From positions 21,078-85,077 of the forward strand of contig CAZWLL010000003.1 in assembly GCA_964634795.1 (NCBI GenBank): a stretch of DNA of 64,000 nucleotides, read 5' to 3'. The notes below the pieces were generated by a model, which saw nothing but the letters and a program-made list of their open reading frames with translations, was not told the DNA's origin and searched no databases. The number at the start of each line of letters is the position of its first letter. Position 1 is the stretch's first letter. The position numbers and the translations under genes are program-made. Source of the stretch: UMGS1696 sp964634795. Its GTDB lineage: Bacteria; Bacillota; Clostridia; Oscillospirales; CAG-272. This document shows, in pieces, positions 40,430 to 49,538 of the stretch.

Positions 40430-41998
40430 TCAGCCTCTTCTGAGAAGTGACTTTATTTCTTTAACCGTAAAAATCTTGAATACTATCACAAGAACCGCGT
40501 ATACAAGTGCCGCCAAAACAATAGATATAAGACCGCCGACTCTCACGCCGAGCGCACCTGACAACGGTATATAAACAAGATAAGCGAATATGCCCATAAT
40601 CACCGATGCCGCTATAATCTTAGCGGAATTAAGCAATATGACTCCACAGCCTTTCATATACTTTCTGAGGAACACAAGATTCATGGCAATCATAACCACA
40701 TAGCAAACGCAGGTGGCAATAGGCGCACCCATAATGTTTATCGATTCGAATCCGACAAGAACGGCATTCAGCGCACATTTAACGACGCCACCGACGCAAA
40801 GGCTCATAAGAGGCTTATTTACCTGTCCGAATGACTGAAGAATCGCTCCGCTAATCGATACTATCGCATACAGAATGACGGCTATACCGAATACAGCGAG
40901 AAGAGGCGCGCCCGCGTTTGCTTCCTCAGGGGTATTAAAGTATATAATATTCATAATCGGGTCGGCAAGTATTGTAATGCCGATACCTGCGGGAACGGCG
41001 AGCATCATAGCATATTTGAAGCAATTCGTAAGGTTTTTCGCAACACCGTCTTTATCGTTTGCGGTATAAGCGGCGGTCAGAATCGGGAGAATACTTACCG
41101 AGAACGGAACTATGAATGCTGACGGAAAGTTGAATATTTTTTTCGCGTTTCCGAATACTCCGTACAGCCAGTTTGCTCTCTCGTATGTATATCCGAGACC
41201 ATCCTGTAAAATACGCATAATAACCGTTGTGTCAATCAGATTAACAAGACTCATTACAGATGCTCCGAGCGACACCGGAATAGCTATTCTGAAAAGCTCC
41301 TTAATTATATCCTTATCACTGCGTACGGGCATACCAACCGATTTTTCGTTTTTCGAAAATCTGTGCTTACCGATAAGAAGATACACTACCGCGAGTACAG
41401 CACCGAGCGACACACCCATTATCGCTCCCGCGGAGCCTCCGACATATGCAAGTTCTGTTTTGAGCAGCACATATGCCAGCGCACAGCCTAAAATCAATTT
41501 TGCAAACGCCTCGATAACCTGTGACACTGCCGTATACGTCATAATCGAGTGGCCTTGGAAATATCCTCTCAGAGCAGACATAACGAATGCACAGAATGCG
41601 GTTACCGCGAGTACTCTTATGGACATTCCCGCATTGGGGCTTTTTATAATCGAAGCAAAAATATCAGCTCCGAAAAACATAACGATGGCTATAACAGCGC
41701 CGATTATTGTGAAAATTCTCAATGAAACCTTATATATTCTCTCGGCTTCATCTGTATTTCCCGAAACGAGTGTTTCGCTTATCATTCTGGAAACCGCAAC
41801 CGGCAATCCTGCGGACGCAAGCACCGCCAGCATATTATAAATATCATAAGCCGCGTAAAAGTAACCCATTCCCTCTCCGCCGAGCATATTCGATATCGGA
41901 ATGGTAAAGAGAAGTCCAGCTAATTTAACAAACGCGGTAGATATTGTAAGTATAAACGCACTCTCAAGAAACGTGCCTTTTCTGTCTGTATTTTTCAG
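40430..41998 (-). CDS. MOP-family flippase, SpoVB/MurJ-like, probable CTG start
   Basis: The first ATG (41887) would remove 37 conserved N-terminal residues. The open frame continues to a stop beyond 42012, and the extension reads KGTFLESAFILTIS...LAGLLFTIPISNMLGGEGMG, the first helix of SpoVB-like proteins. No ATG, GTG or TTG is available; CTG at 41996-41998 has AGAAGGG exactly seven bases upstream and lies about 30 bases after the promoter at 42035-42063. From it the protein is 522 residues, about 14 helices, the family length. Family members flip lipid-linked glycans or act in spore cortex formation. Substrate unknown. A start-codon mutation or sequence error is the alternative. Confidence 0.82.
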   Translation of the reverse strand: MKNTDRKGTFLESAFILTISTAFVKLAGLLFTIPISNMLGGEGMGYFYAAYDIYNMLAVLASAGLPVAVSRMISETLVSGNTDEAERIYKVSLRIFTIIGAVIAIVMFFGADIFASIIKSPNAGMSIRVLAVTAFCAFVMSALRGYFQGHSIMTYTAVSQVIEAFAKLILGCALAYVLLKTELAYVGGSAGAIMGVSLGAVLAVVYLLIGKHRFSKNEKSVGMPVRSDKDIIKELFRIAIPVSLGASVMSLVNLIDTTVIMRILQDGLGYTYERANWLYGVFGNAKKIFNFPSAFIVPFSVSILPILTAAYTANDKDGVAKNLTNCFKYAMMLAVPAGIGITILADPIMNIIYFNTPEEANAGAPLLAVFGIAVILYAIVSISGAILQSFGQVNKPLMSLCVGGVVKCALNAVLVGFESINIMGAPIATCVCYVVMIAMNLVFLRKYMKGCGVILLNSAKIIAASVIMGIFAYLVYIPLSGALGVRVGGLISIVLAALVYAVLVIVFKIFTVKEIKSLLRRG

Positions 41999-42034
41999 TT
42001 TTAAACCCTTCTTTATCTATAAATTCACATGGTA

Positions 42035-42063
42035 ATTTTATCACATGAGCCTCCTAAAGTCAA
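42035..42063 (-). promoter_or_regulatory. Sigma-A promoter of the flippase gene
   Basis: Minus strand TTGACT (42058-42063), 17-base spacer, TAAAAT (42035-42040) with TGTGA before it. Transcript start near 42028, just ahead of the CTG start. Confidence 0.78.
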
Positions 42064-42112
42064 CATTTCATGCTATCTTTAAGACCTTTGCCGTTGTTTT
42101 ACCATCTGCACA

Positions 42113-44848
42113 TCAGGTAATAACCTGTGCTGTGCTTGTCGTACGGCCTTTTTTTACGACTATTTTTTTATCGATTTTTTCCTTTAACGCATCGATGTGG
42201 GATATGATTCCTATCGAACGTCCTCCTGCCTGAGATGCCAAAACCGACAGCGCGTTGTCGAGTGAGTCGGAATCAAGTGAGCCGAAGCCCTCGTCAATGA
42301 ATACCGAGTCAATGTGTATTCCTCCGGATTCCGCTTCCGTTTCGTCAGATAAAGCAAGGGACAGCGCAAGAGATGCCATAAACGATTCTCCGCCCGACAG
42401 CGTTTTTACGTCACGTGATTTACCGTTCCAGTGATCCTTAATGTCCAAATCCAAGCCGTGATTTTTCTGCAAACCTATATCTGTTTTACGCATCAGCTCG
42501 TATCTTCCGCTGCTCATTTTCATAAGGCGTATGTTTGCGCGGCGGATTATTCGATCAAACAAACGCATCTGCCAAAACGCCTCAAGAGTAATTTTTTCCT
42601 TGCCGTTGACATTTCCGTTCGCGGTATTGGCTATAAGCGAATACAACGACGCGCTCTTTTCGGCCTCATCGAGCTTCTCAAGCTCCTCCCAAAGCTTTTT
42701 CGAACAGCTTATGTTTTTTTCATATACGGTATTCTTTCTTATAAGCTCGCTCATAATCTCAGTGCTTTTCGTTTCACACTCGGCATATTCGTGTTTCAGC
42801 TCGTCGTACTTCGCAGCGGTATTGGCGCCAAGCTGTTTCTCGAGTGTTTCCTTTACCGATAAAGCCGCTTCATATGCGCTCTCCGCTTTTCTCAGCTCAG
42901 TCTCAGCATCCTCCGATAACTTTTCAAGCTCATCCGCTTTTGACTTCATTGTTTTGTTTTCTTTTTCAAGCTGGACGGCTGTAGTATTCGGCAAGCTCTT
43001 ATTCATTTCCTCTTCGGTACGCTTTTTTTCCTCCGCAAGTGAGTCAAGCCATACCGTTTCCGCTGTTTTATCGCCGAGAGCTTTTTTGTATTCTTCACAT
43101 CTCGAGCGCATTATGTCAAGTTTTCTCTCATCCTCGACAACCGATATATTCAGCTTTTTCAGCTCATCTATACTGCGGTTTATCTTCTCAGCCTCGACTT
43201 TATTCCGCTCCGCCGCATCTTGTATTGCTTTTTCGGTCTCGTCAAAGCTGCCGCAGTAAAACTTGCTCTCACGCAATGCCTTTAGTATATCGTCAAGCCT
43301 TGCGCTGAATATTCCCAGATCCTGTGCGTATTTTTCGAGCGTTTCCTTTTGTTTTTTCAGCGCTTCCTCAAGCCTGTCCAAATTTTCACGTGTAACATTG
43401 TTTTCTCCGAGCATCGCAGGCTTCGGATGCTCCACAGACCCGCACACAGGGCACTCTTCCCCGTCACGCAAACCTTGCGCGAGAATTCCCGCTATCGAAT
43501 CAAAATACGACTGCGACGCGGTGTTGTATTCATGCAGTGCCGTACTGTATTCCGTTCGTTTATTCTCGTACTTTTTTCTGCAAAGCTCGCTTTGGCTGAA
43601 AATCGATTCATACTCTCTGATTTTTCCGAGCGCAAAATCAATATTCTTTTTTTCGGAATTAATCTCCGCCTGCTTTCCCGTAAGCTCAGGCAGTTTTTCG
43701 GCTCTCGCGCGCTTTTCTTTGATTGATTTATCCGTCTCGTCCGCCTGTTTTGTCAGATTGCCGAGCTTCTCCTCCAATGCTGATTTTTCGGCGTTTTTGT
43801 TTTTCAGCTCTTTGCCGATTTCAACAATGCTCAGCCTTATACTGTCCCTCTCCCTCAGTTTTTCGCATACGGTATTATTGGTTATGATTTTCTCACGCAG
43901 AGCCGACATATTATCCCTATATTCGGGTACTTTATCCGCGTTTTCTTTTGCTGTGCTGCGTTTATTCCCACAGACCTCTAAATTCTCCTCGGCTTCCTTC
44001 AGCTTTTTCTCGATAACCATATCGTGCTCGGCTTTATTAAGCTTAGCGGATATTTTCTTTAATTCCGCATTGGTATCTTGACTTGATTCCGTCAGGCTTT
44101 GTATTTCGTTTTTCTCACAATCAAGCTCGCTTCTCAGCATATCTCCGAATTCGCCGCGTACCGCATAACGAACACCGTCGGATATTGCCTTTTTCAGCTT
44201 TTCGGAATCTACTTCAAGCATTGACGCGTATTTATCTGTGTTGTCGGCTATAATTGCCGCATTGCTTTTCTTTTCCGCCGCCAGCGCCTTGGATTTTTCC
44301 GAGAAATACTCAAATGACTCGGTACCGAAAATTTGTCTAAGTATCTCGATTCTTTCGTTAGTGTCGGCTAAAAGCAGTTTTCTGAACTCTCCCTGTGCAA
44401 TCATGACCGTGCGTCTGAATCTGGTCTCGTCAAGACCTATGATATCACGTACAGCCTTTGCAACATCCGATGAGCGGCTTATTACACTTCCGTCGGGCAT
44501 AACAATGTGTGCTTCGTTTGACTTTGTAAATGCGCGTTCTCCGTTCCGTTTTGTTTTTTCCCTGCCGACTTCACGATATACGGTATATCTTTTGCCTTTG
44601 TTTTCGAATTCAAGCTCCGCATATGTCATGTCATCGGGACGCGCGAATTTACTGCGGAACATTATATCACTGCGTATATCTCCGCTCGCGCATCCGTAAA
44701 GCGCATATGTCATAGCGTCGAAAAGCATTGTTTTTCCCGAGCCCGTGTCTCCGCACACAAGATACAAACCGTCGAGCTTTTCCATGTTCAGCTCCACTTT
44801 TTCCGAATACGGCCCAAATGCCTGCATTGTCAACTTAATCGGCTTCAC
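42113..44848 (-). CDS. sbcC: Exonuclease subunit SbcC (Rad50-like ATPase)
   Basis: 911 residues. GTG start at 44848 with AAGGAG nine bases upstream, overlapping the sbcD end by 14 bases. Walker A GDTGSGKT near the N-terminus, long coiled coils, the zinc hook CPVCG near the middle, and C-terminal LSGGESFMASLALSLAL with Walker B SVFIDEGFGSLD. With SbcD it forms the Mre11-Rad50-type complex that cuts DNA hairpins and processes ends. Confidence 0.95.
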   Translation of the reverse strand: MKPIKLTMQAFGPYSEKVELNMEKLDGLYLVCGDTGSGKTMLFDAMTYALYGCASGDIRSDIMFRSKFARPDDMTYAELEFENKGKRYTVYREVGREKTKRNGERAFTKSNEAHIVMPDGSVISRSSDVAKAVRDIIGLDETRFRRTVMIAQGEFRKLLLADTNERIEILRQIFGTESFEYFSEKSKALAAEKKSNAAIIADNTDKYASMLEVDSEKLKKAISDGVRYAVRGEFGDMLRSELDCEKNEIQSLTESSQDTNAELKKISAKLNKAEHDMVIEKKLKEAEENLEVCGNKRSTAKENADKVPEYRDNMSALREKIITNNTVCEKLRERDSIRLSIVEIGKELKNKNAEKSALEEKLGNLTKQADETDKSIKEKRARAEKLPELTGKQAEINSEKKNIDFALGKIREYESIFSQSELCRKKYENKRTEYSTALHEYNTASQSYFDSIAGILAQGLRDGEECPVCGSVEHPKPAMLGENNVTRENLDRLEEALKKQKETLEKYAQDLGIFSARLDDILKALRESKFYCGSFDETEKAIQDAAERNKVEAEKINRSIDELKKLNISVVEDERKLDIMRSRCEEYKKALGDKTAETVWLDSLAEEKKRTEEEMNKSLPNTTAVQLEKENKTMKSKADELEKLSEDAETELRKAESAYEAALSVKETLEKQLGANTAAKYDELKHEYAECETKSTEIMSELIRKNTVYEKNISCSKKLWEELEKLDEAEKSASLYSLIANTANGNVNGKEKITLEAFWQMRLFDRIIRRANIRLMKMSSGRYELMRKTDIGLQKNHGLDLDIKDHWNGKSRDVKTLSGGESFMASLALSLALSDETEAESGGIHIDSVFIDEGFGSLDSDSLDNALSVLASQAGGRSIGIISHIDALKEKIDKKIVVKKGRTTSTAQVIT

Positions 44849-45980
44849 GCTGCACCACTCCTTCCGTGAATATATCGGATACGATTTTCTTTATTTCATC
44901 GGTCGGCGTCACTCCGTTCTGAAGCTCATACAGCTCTGCGAATACATCCTCGGGCGTGAATGAATCGGTAATTTTCCCGACGACCTCGTCCGAATCAATC
45001 GATGTGTCTTGTGTTCTCTTATTGTCGTATGACAGCGTCAATAAATTCGGGTAAATAATTCTCAGCTTCATTACAACATCGGGTATGTCATCGTCATCGG
45101 TCAGCACAGCCTTAATATAGTCCCCGTCTTCTACGCTTTGACGTACCTCAAGAGATGTCAGCTCATCATATGTTCCGCGCAGCTCCCTAATTTCATGCAT
45201 GGGTTTAAGCTGAACCTGTTCAACCGTCAGGTTTCCTTTTTCAAGGAGTGTCACAATATTCACGCTCTTCACAGGCTCGCGTTCGGCAAACGAGCATCTC
45301 AACACAGAGCCTGAATACCATATTTTGTCTCCCGCGTTATGCGCGGTATGAAGGTGACCGAGAGCCGTATAATCGTAATCATCGAAAACCTCGGGTGAAA
45401 TATAGCCCGTGCCGCCCGCTTCGTCATCCTCTGTTTTACCGTATGCTCTGTCTCCCGTATAACAGTGAGCCGCCACAACATTTCTCTCCGACTTATCACA
45501 GTCCGAGCATTCAAGCTGATAACGTACCGCATCGGTGTAGCTTGTTATATTCTCATCTGCGTAAATTTCACATACAGAAGGTTTTACAAACGGCAGCATG
45601 ATAAAATTAACCGCTCCGTATTCGTCGTACAGCCTTACCTTATTCGTTTTTCCGTCAAACGGCGTCGAAAAATATACGCCGCTTTTTTTCAAAATTCCCG
45701 AAAAGCATCCTATTCTCTCGGCTGAATCGTGATTTCCGCTTATCGCAATCACCGTTATATTATTTCCGACAAGCTTTGATACAAAATCATCGAACAGCTT
45801 TATCGAATCGGGAGAGGGGTTTGATCTGTCGTATATGTCACCCGCAATAACCACCGCGGAACAGTCATTTCCCACCGCTGCGGATACGATTTCATCAAGC
45901 AGATATGCTATCTCATCGTTCATCGGCTGCTCACACAGCTTTAAACCGATATGCAAATCGGATGTGTGAAGAAATTTCAT
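44835..45980 (-). CDS. sbcD: Exonuclease subunit SbcD (Mre11-like nuclease)
   Basis: 381 residues. Metallophosphoesterase motifs HTSDLHIG, GDIYDR, SGNHDS, AAHCY and GHLHTAH in order. Nuclease partner of SbcC. Its ATG shares one base with the stop of the oxidoreductase gene upstream (TGATG), so the three genes are translationally coupled. Confidence 0.95.
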   Translation of the reverse strand: MKFLHTSDLHIGLKLCEQPMNDEIAYLLDEIVSAAVGNDCSAVVIAGDIYDRSNPSPDSIKLFDDFVSKLVGNNITVIAISGNHDSAERIGCFSGILKKSGVYFSTPFDGKTNKVRLYDEYGAVNFIMLPFVKPSVCEIYADENITSYTDAVRYQLECSDCDKSERNVVAAHCYTGDRAYGKTEDDEAGGTGYISPEVFDDYDYTALGHLHTAHNAGDKIWYSGSVLRCSFAEREPVKSVNIVTLLEKGNLTVEQVQLKPMHEIRELRGTYDELTSLEVRQSVEDGDYIKAVLTDDDDIPDVVMKLRIIYPNLLTLSYDNKRTQDTSIDSDEVVGKITDSFTPEDVFAELYELQNGVTPTDEIKKIVSDIFTEGVVQREAD

Positions 45981-47020
45981 CAGAGCTTTACCGTCCGTTT
46001 TTTAATTTCCCGAGCAATCTCGAGCTCTCTTAAGCCTTCATCAAAGCTTATGATGGATGAAACCTGCTGACACGGTATTTTATGATTCGGAGTGTTTTCC
46101 GTCATAAGCGCATCCGTGAATGCCCTTACAGATACCTTATCCGCACTGTTTCTGTAAATAAGACAATCGGCGGCTATTTCATCGGGTATAACCTCTCCGG
46201 CGTGAAGCATCTTTTTCGTTTTGGAGGGATCAAACGTGTCACCGTATACCCGTATTTCATCCCCTGCTAATTCAAGTCTTTTGCCGTATGAATAGAGTGT
46301 AAAAGCAGCTCCGTTGTCGGCAGTTCCGTAGCTTCCGAGAGAGAGACAAAGCGTCATGTTGGACGAATATGTAATCATAGCGTTAAAGCTGTCTTCGGTG
46401 CAGTAATCGGCTATTCCCACAACATACCCACAACTTGATATCGCATTTACGGATTTGATTTTTCCGAATAAGGTATCGGCGGCAGTTAGAATATCAATTC
46501 CCTTTTCGAGAAGAATACCGCCGCATAATTCGGCGTCTCTCTTCCAGAATTCCGCAGGCGGAGGTGTTATTTTTTTTGCTTCCGCATATATAATCTGATT
46601 ATCATTAACGAAGCATCTCATAACCTGCATAAGTCTCGAGTAGTACAGTTCGCTGTGTACAGCGGCGGTGATTCCCTTTTCACGTACCTTTTCCGCGACA
46701 AGAGAGCCTTTTTCGCAGCTGCTTGAAACAGGTACCTCGGTCAAAAAGCTCACTCCCGCATCTGCGGCGTAAAACAGTATGTCGTCCGTACAATATGGCG
46801 GTGTGCATACAACTGCCGCATCGGGTGAGAGCTCCTCGAACATCAATCTGTAATCGGAATATGCTTTTCCTCCGAATTCGGCGGCAAGCTTTTCGGCGCG
46901 CTCAATATTCAAGTCGCAAAATCCCGCAATGCACGCGTCACTGTTCGCGTCGGAGCCGAAAAATTCTCTGCATCTTTTGCTTCCGCTGTTTCCGCATCCG
47001 ATAAGTACGATTTTTATCAT
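45980..47020 (-). CDS. Gfo/Idh/MocA-family oxidoreductase
   Basis: 346 residues from ATG 47020; AAAGGA lies nine bases upstream and the alternative TTG at 47038 overlaps that site. Rossmann motif VLIGCGNSGSKRC at the N-terminus, then PDAAVVCTPPYC (nucleotide-contact loop) and FLTEVPVSSS in the place of the usual EKP motif: the family catalytic Lys in EKP is replaced by Val, an oddity that may change or remove dehydrogenase activity. Likely sugar or inositol derivative substrate by family. Coupled to sbcD, which is an unusual partner. A terminator-like hairpin lies between it and tpiA. Confidence 0.8.
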   Translation of the reverse strand: MIKIVLIGCGNSGSKRCREFFGSDANSDACIAGFCDLNIERAEKLAAEFGGKAYSDYRLMFEELSPDAAVVCTPPYCTDDILFYAADAGVSFLTEVPVSSSCEKGSLVAEKVREKGITAAVHSELYYSRLMQVMRCFVNDNQIIYAEAKKITPPPAEFWKRDAELCGGILLEKGIDILTAADTLFGKIKSVNAISSCGYVVGIADYCTEDSFNAMITYSSNMTLCLSLGSYGTADNGAAFTLYSYGKRLELAGDEIRVYGDTFDPSKTKKMLHAGEVIPDEIAADCLIYRNSADKVSVRAFTDALMTENTPNHKIPCQQVSSIISFDEGLRELEIAREIKKRTVKL

Positions 47021-47039
47021 GTTCTGCGTTCCTTTCAAT

Positions 47040-47078
47040 AAAAAAGCGGACGTGATACGATTAAATTATCACGCCCGC
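47040..47078 (-). terminator. Terminator after tpiA
   Basis: GCGGGCGTGAT arm pairs with ATCACGTCCGC (one mismatch) followed by TTTTTT on the minus strand. It sits just before the oxidoreductase ribosome site, and no clear promoter follows, so gfo-sbcDC may rely on readthrough. Confidence 0.82.
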
Positions 47079-47122
47079 CGCAGACTAAACTATGTCTGTT
47101 ATAGCTTTATTATATTTATCTG

Positions 47123-47893
47123 TTATGCCTGTGCGGCGTCTACGATCTTCGAGAACTTTTCGGGAACAAGTGATGCACCGCCGATAAGTCCGCCGTCAAC
47201 ATCAATCTTCGAAAGAAGCTCAGCTGCGTTGCCGTCATTCATGCTTCCGCCATACTGAATTGTAAGAGCTTCGGCAACATCTTCGGAGTAAAGACCTGCA
47301 ACAGTCTTACGAATAAGTGCGCAAACCTCTTCAGCCTGATCGGGTGTAGCGGTAAGTCCTGTGCCGATTGCCCATACGGGTTCATATGCGATAACAACGT
47401 TCTTCATCTGCTCTGCGGAAACACCTGCGAGATCGAGCTTTGTCTGCATTGATACGATTTCATCGGTAATTCCTGCCTGACGCTGTTCAAGCACTTCACC
47501 GAGGCAAAGTATAACCTTGAGTCCTGCGTCAAGAGCGGCACGAGTTCTCTTGTTAACTGTAGTATCGGTCTCACCGAAATACTGTCTTCTTTCGGAGTGG
47601 CCTATAATTACATATTCAACACCGCATTCATTGAGCATATCAGCTGAGATTTCGCCTGTAAATGCACCTTTTTTCTCAAAATGTACATTCTGTGCTCCGA
47701 TCTTAACCTGTGTGCCCTTTGCGGCTTCTACAGCATTCGCGATATCAACAAACGGTACGCAAAGAACTACTTCACAGCCGTTCTTTCCTGCTGTAAGCTT
47801 AGCGGTTTCTTCAACTGCGGTTTTTGCGGCAGAAGGAGTCATATTCATTTTCCAGTTGCCGGCAATGATAACCTTACGAGATTCTTTTTTCAT
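47123..47893 (-). CDS. tpiA: Triosephosphate isomerase
   Basis: 256 residues. Seen: GNWKMNM (active-site Lys), IIGHSERRQ (His), AYEPVWAIGTG (catalytic Glu and flexible loop) and YGGSMNDGNA (phosphate site). Interconverts dihydroxyacetone phosphate and glyceraldehyde 3-phosphate. Starts 28 bases after pgk and is in the same operon. Confidence 0.97.
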   Translation of the reverse strand: MKKESRKVIIAGNWKMNMTPSAAKTAVEETAKLTAGKNGCEVVLCVPFVDIANAVEAAKGTQVKIGAQNVHFEKKGAFTGEISADMLNECGVEYVIIGHSERRQYFGETDTTVNKRTRAALDAGLKVILCLGEVLEQRQAGITDEIVSMQTKLDLAGVSAEQMKNVVIAYEPVWAIGTGLTATPDQAEEVCALIRKTVAGLYSEDVAEALTIQYGGSMNDGNAAELLSKIDVDGGLIGGASLVPEKFSKIVDAAQA

Positions 47894-47921
47894 TTATTCA
47901 GCCTTCTGTTACAATATTTAA

Positions 47922-49214
47922 TTATTTGTCAAGGAGACAAGCGATTCCGGGAAGCTCAAGTCCTTCAAGGAATTCGAGCGATGCGCCGCCGCCTGTGGAA
48001 ATATGAGTCATCTTGTCTGCGAAGCCGAGCTTTTCTACTGCCGCTGCGGAGTCACCGCCGCCGATGATGGAAATAGCACCGGATTCAGCTACAGCCTTAG
48101 CTACAGCCTTTGTACCGGATGCGAAGTTTTCCCATTCGGAAACGCCCATAGGTCCGTTCCATACTACTGTTCCGGCGCCTACAAGAGTCTTTGAGAAGAG
48201 TTCCTGAGTCTTTTCACCGATATCGAGGCCCATCCAGCCGTCCGGAATGGAGTCAGAGTAAATTCTCATGAAGGTTGTGTCTTCTTTGTATTCACGTCCG
48301 ATTACGTTATCTACAGGGAGAAGGAAGGAAACGCCCTTTGCTCTTGCTTTTTCCATTGTCTCACGTGCTACATCGAGCTTATCATCTTCGCAGATGGATG
48401 TGCCGATGGAGTTGCCCATTGAACGGAAGAATGTATATGCCATACCGCCGCCGATGATGAGAACGTCAACCTTATCGATGAGGTTATTGATAACACCGAT
48501 CTTATCGGAAACCTTAGCGCCGCCGAGAATAGCAACGAACGGTCTCTTCGGATTTTCAAGAGCCTGACCCATGATGGTGATTTCCTTCTGGATGAGGTAG
48601 CCGCAAACTGCGGGAAGATATGCAGCAACACCTGCTGTGGAAGAATGTGCTCTGTGTGCAGTACCGAATGCGTCGTTTACATAAACCTCTGCCATGGAAG
48701 CGAGCTTTTCGGAGAATGCGGGATCGTTCTTTTCTTCAGCTGCGTGGAAACGAACGTTTTCGAGAAGAAGAACTTCGCCTTCCTTAAGGTTAAGAGCCAT
48801 TTCGTGAGTCTTCTCACCTACTACATCGGGAGCGAGAACGGCGGGAACGCCTCTATCATTAAGAGCTTCTGCGATAATCTTAAGAGAAAGAGCTGTACGA
48901 TCCTTCTTTGCCTTTTCGAGAGCGGCATCCTTAGCTGCAGCCTGTTCGTCTTCGGGAAGAGCTTCGATTTTAGCCTTTTCCTTTTTATTCAGTGAAAGCT
49001 TTTCATCAAGTACATTGTGAGGTCTGCCCATATGAGAACAAAGAATAACCTTTGCTCCATGCTCCATAAGATACTTTATTGTGGGGAGAGCGCCGTCGAT
49101 TCTCTTTGCGTCTGTGATAACGCCGTCTTTTACAGGTACGTTAAAGTCACATCTTACAAGGACTCTTTTGCCCTTGACATCGATATCTTCAACAGATTTC
49201 TTGTTGTAAGTCAT
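47922..49214 (-). CDS. pgk: Phosphoglycerate kinase with an N-domain insertion
   Basis: 430 residues, about 35 longer than common bacterial enzymes. VRCDFNVP near the N-terminus, HMGRP, WNGPMGVSEWENF and GGGDSAAAVEKLG (nucleotide site) are all present. The extra length is a Lys/Glu/Ala-rich segment after LDEKLSL (about residues 75-110: KKEKAKIEALPEDEQ..AKKDRTAL), which replaces the short loop of standard PGK. Reaction: 1,3-bisphosphoglycerate + ADP to 3-phosphoglycerate + ATP. Ribosome site AAAGAGG; promoter at 49260-49288; drives pgk-tpiA. Confidence 0.97.
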   Translation of the reverse strand: MTYNKKSVEDIDVKGKRVLVRCDFNVPVKDGVITDAKRIDGALPTIKYLMEHGAKVILCSHMGRPHNVLDEKLSLNKKEKAKIEALPEDEQAAAKDAALEKAKKDRTALSLKIIAEALNDRGVPAVLAPDVVGEKTHEMALNLKEGEVLLLENVRFHAAEEKNDPAFSEKLASMAEVYVNDAFGTAHRAHSSTAGVAAYLPAVCGYLIQKEITIMGQALENPKRPFVAILGGAKVSDKIGVINNLIDKVDVLIIGGGMAYTFFRSMGNSIGTSICEDDKLDVARETMEKARAKGVSFLLPVDNVIGREYKEDTTFMRIYSDSIPDGWMGLDIGEKTQELFSKTLVGAGTVVWNGPMGVSEWENFASGTKAVAKAVAESGAISIIGGGDSAAAVEKLGFADKMTHISTGGGASLEFLEGLELPGIACLLDK

Positions 49215-49259
49215 ATTCTACCTCTTTAGTTAAAAATATTGAATCTTATTCACGGTATT

Positions 49260-49288
49260 AATATACCACAAATTCCCGATATAATCAA
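49260..49288 (-). promoter_or_regulatory. Sigma-A promoter of pgk-tpiA
   Basis: Minus strand TTGATT (49283-49288), 17-base spacer, TATATT (49260-49265). The rest of 49289-49464 shows no gene or clear structure. Confidence 0.8.
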
Positions 49289-49464
49289 CCGTTTTCACAA
49301 AAAAATTACGATAGAACATAAATGATGTTACATATGAAATGCCTATTTCATCAAATAAACCAAATTAATGCCTCGACTTGCTTTCAGTCCGTTATTTCAT
49401 TGTTTTCATATCCGTTTTGCTTAAAATCTAAGATTATATTCTTATTAAAATAGGCTCATCGGCG

Positions 49465-49493
49465 TTGACAATCCACTCTCAATCTGTTAAAAT
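49465..49493 (+). promoter_or_regulatory. Sigma-A promoter of the birA operon
   Basis: TTGACA (49465-49470), 17-base spacer, TAAAAT (49488-49493), 45 bases before the birA ATG. Confidence 0.82.
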
Positions 49494-49538
49494 TAAGGGT
49501 ACAGATATGCTATCTTCTTTTAATTATAAGGTTGAATT

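Noticed and set aside
49330..49465. 43-codon plus-strand frame before birA
   Set aside because: No ribosome site, and it lies upstream of the birA promoter.
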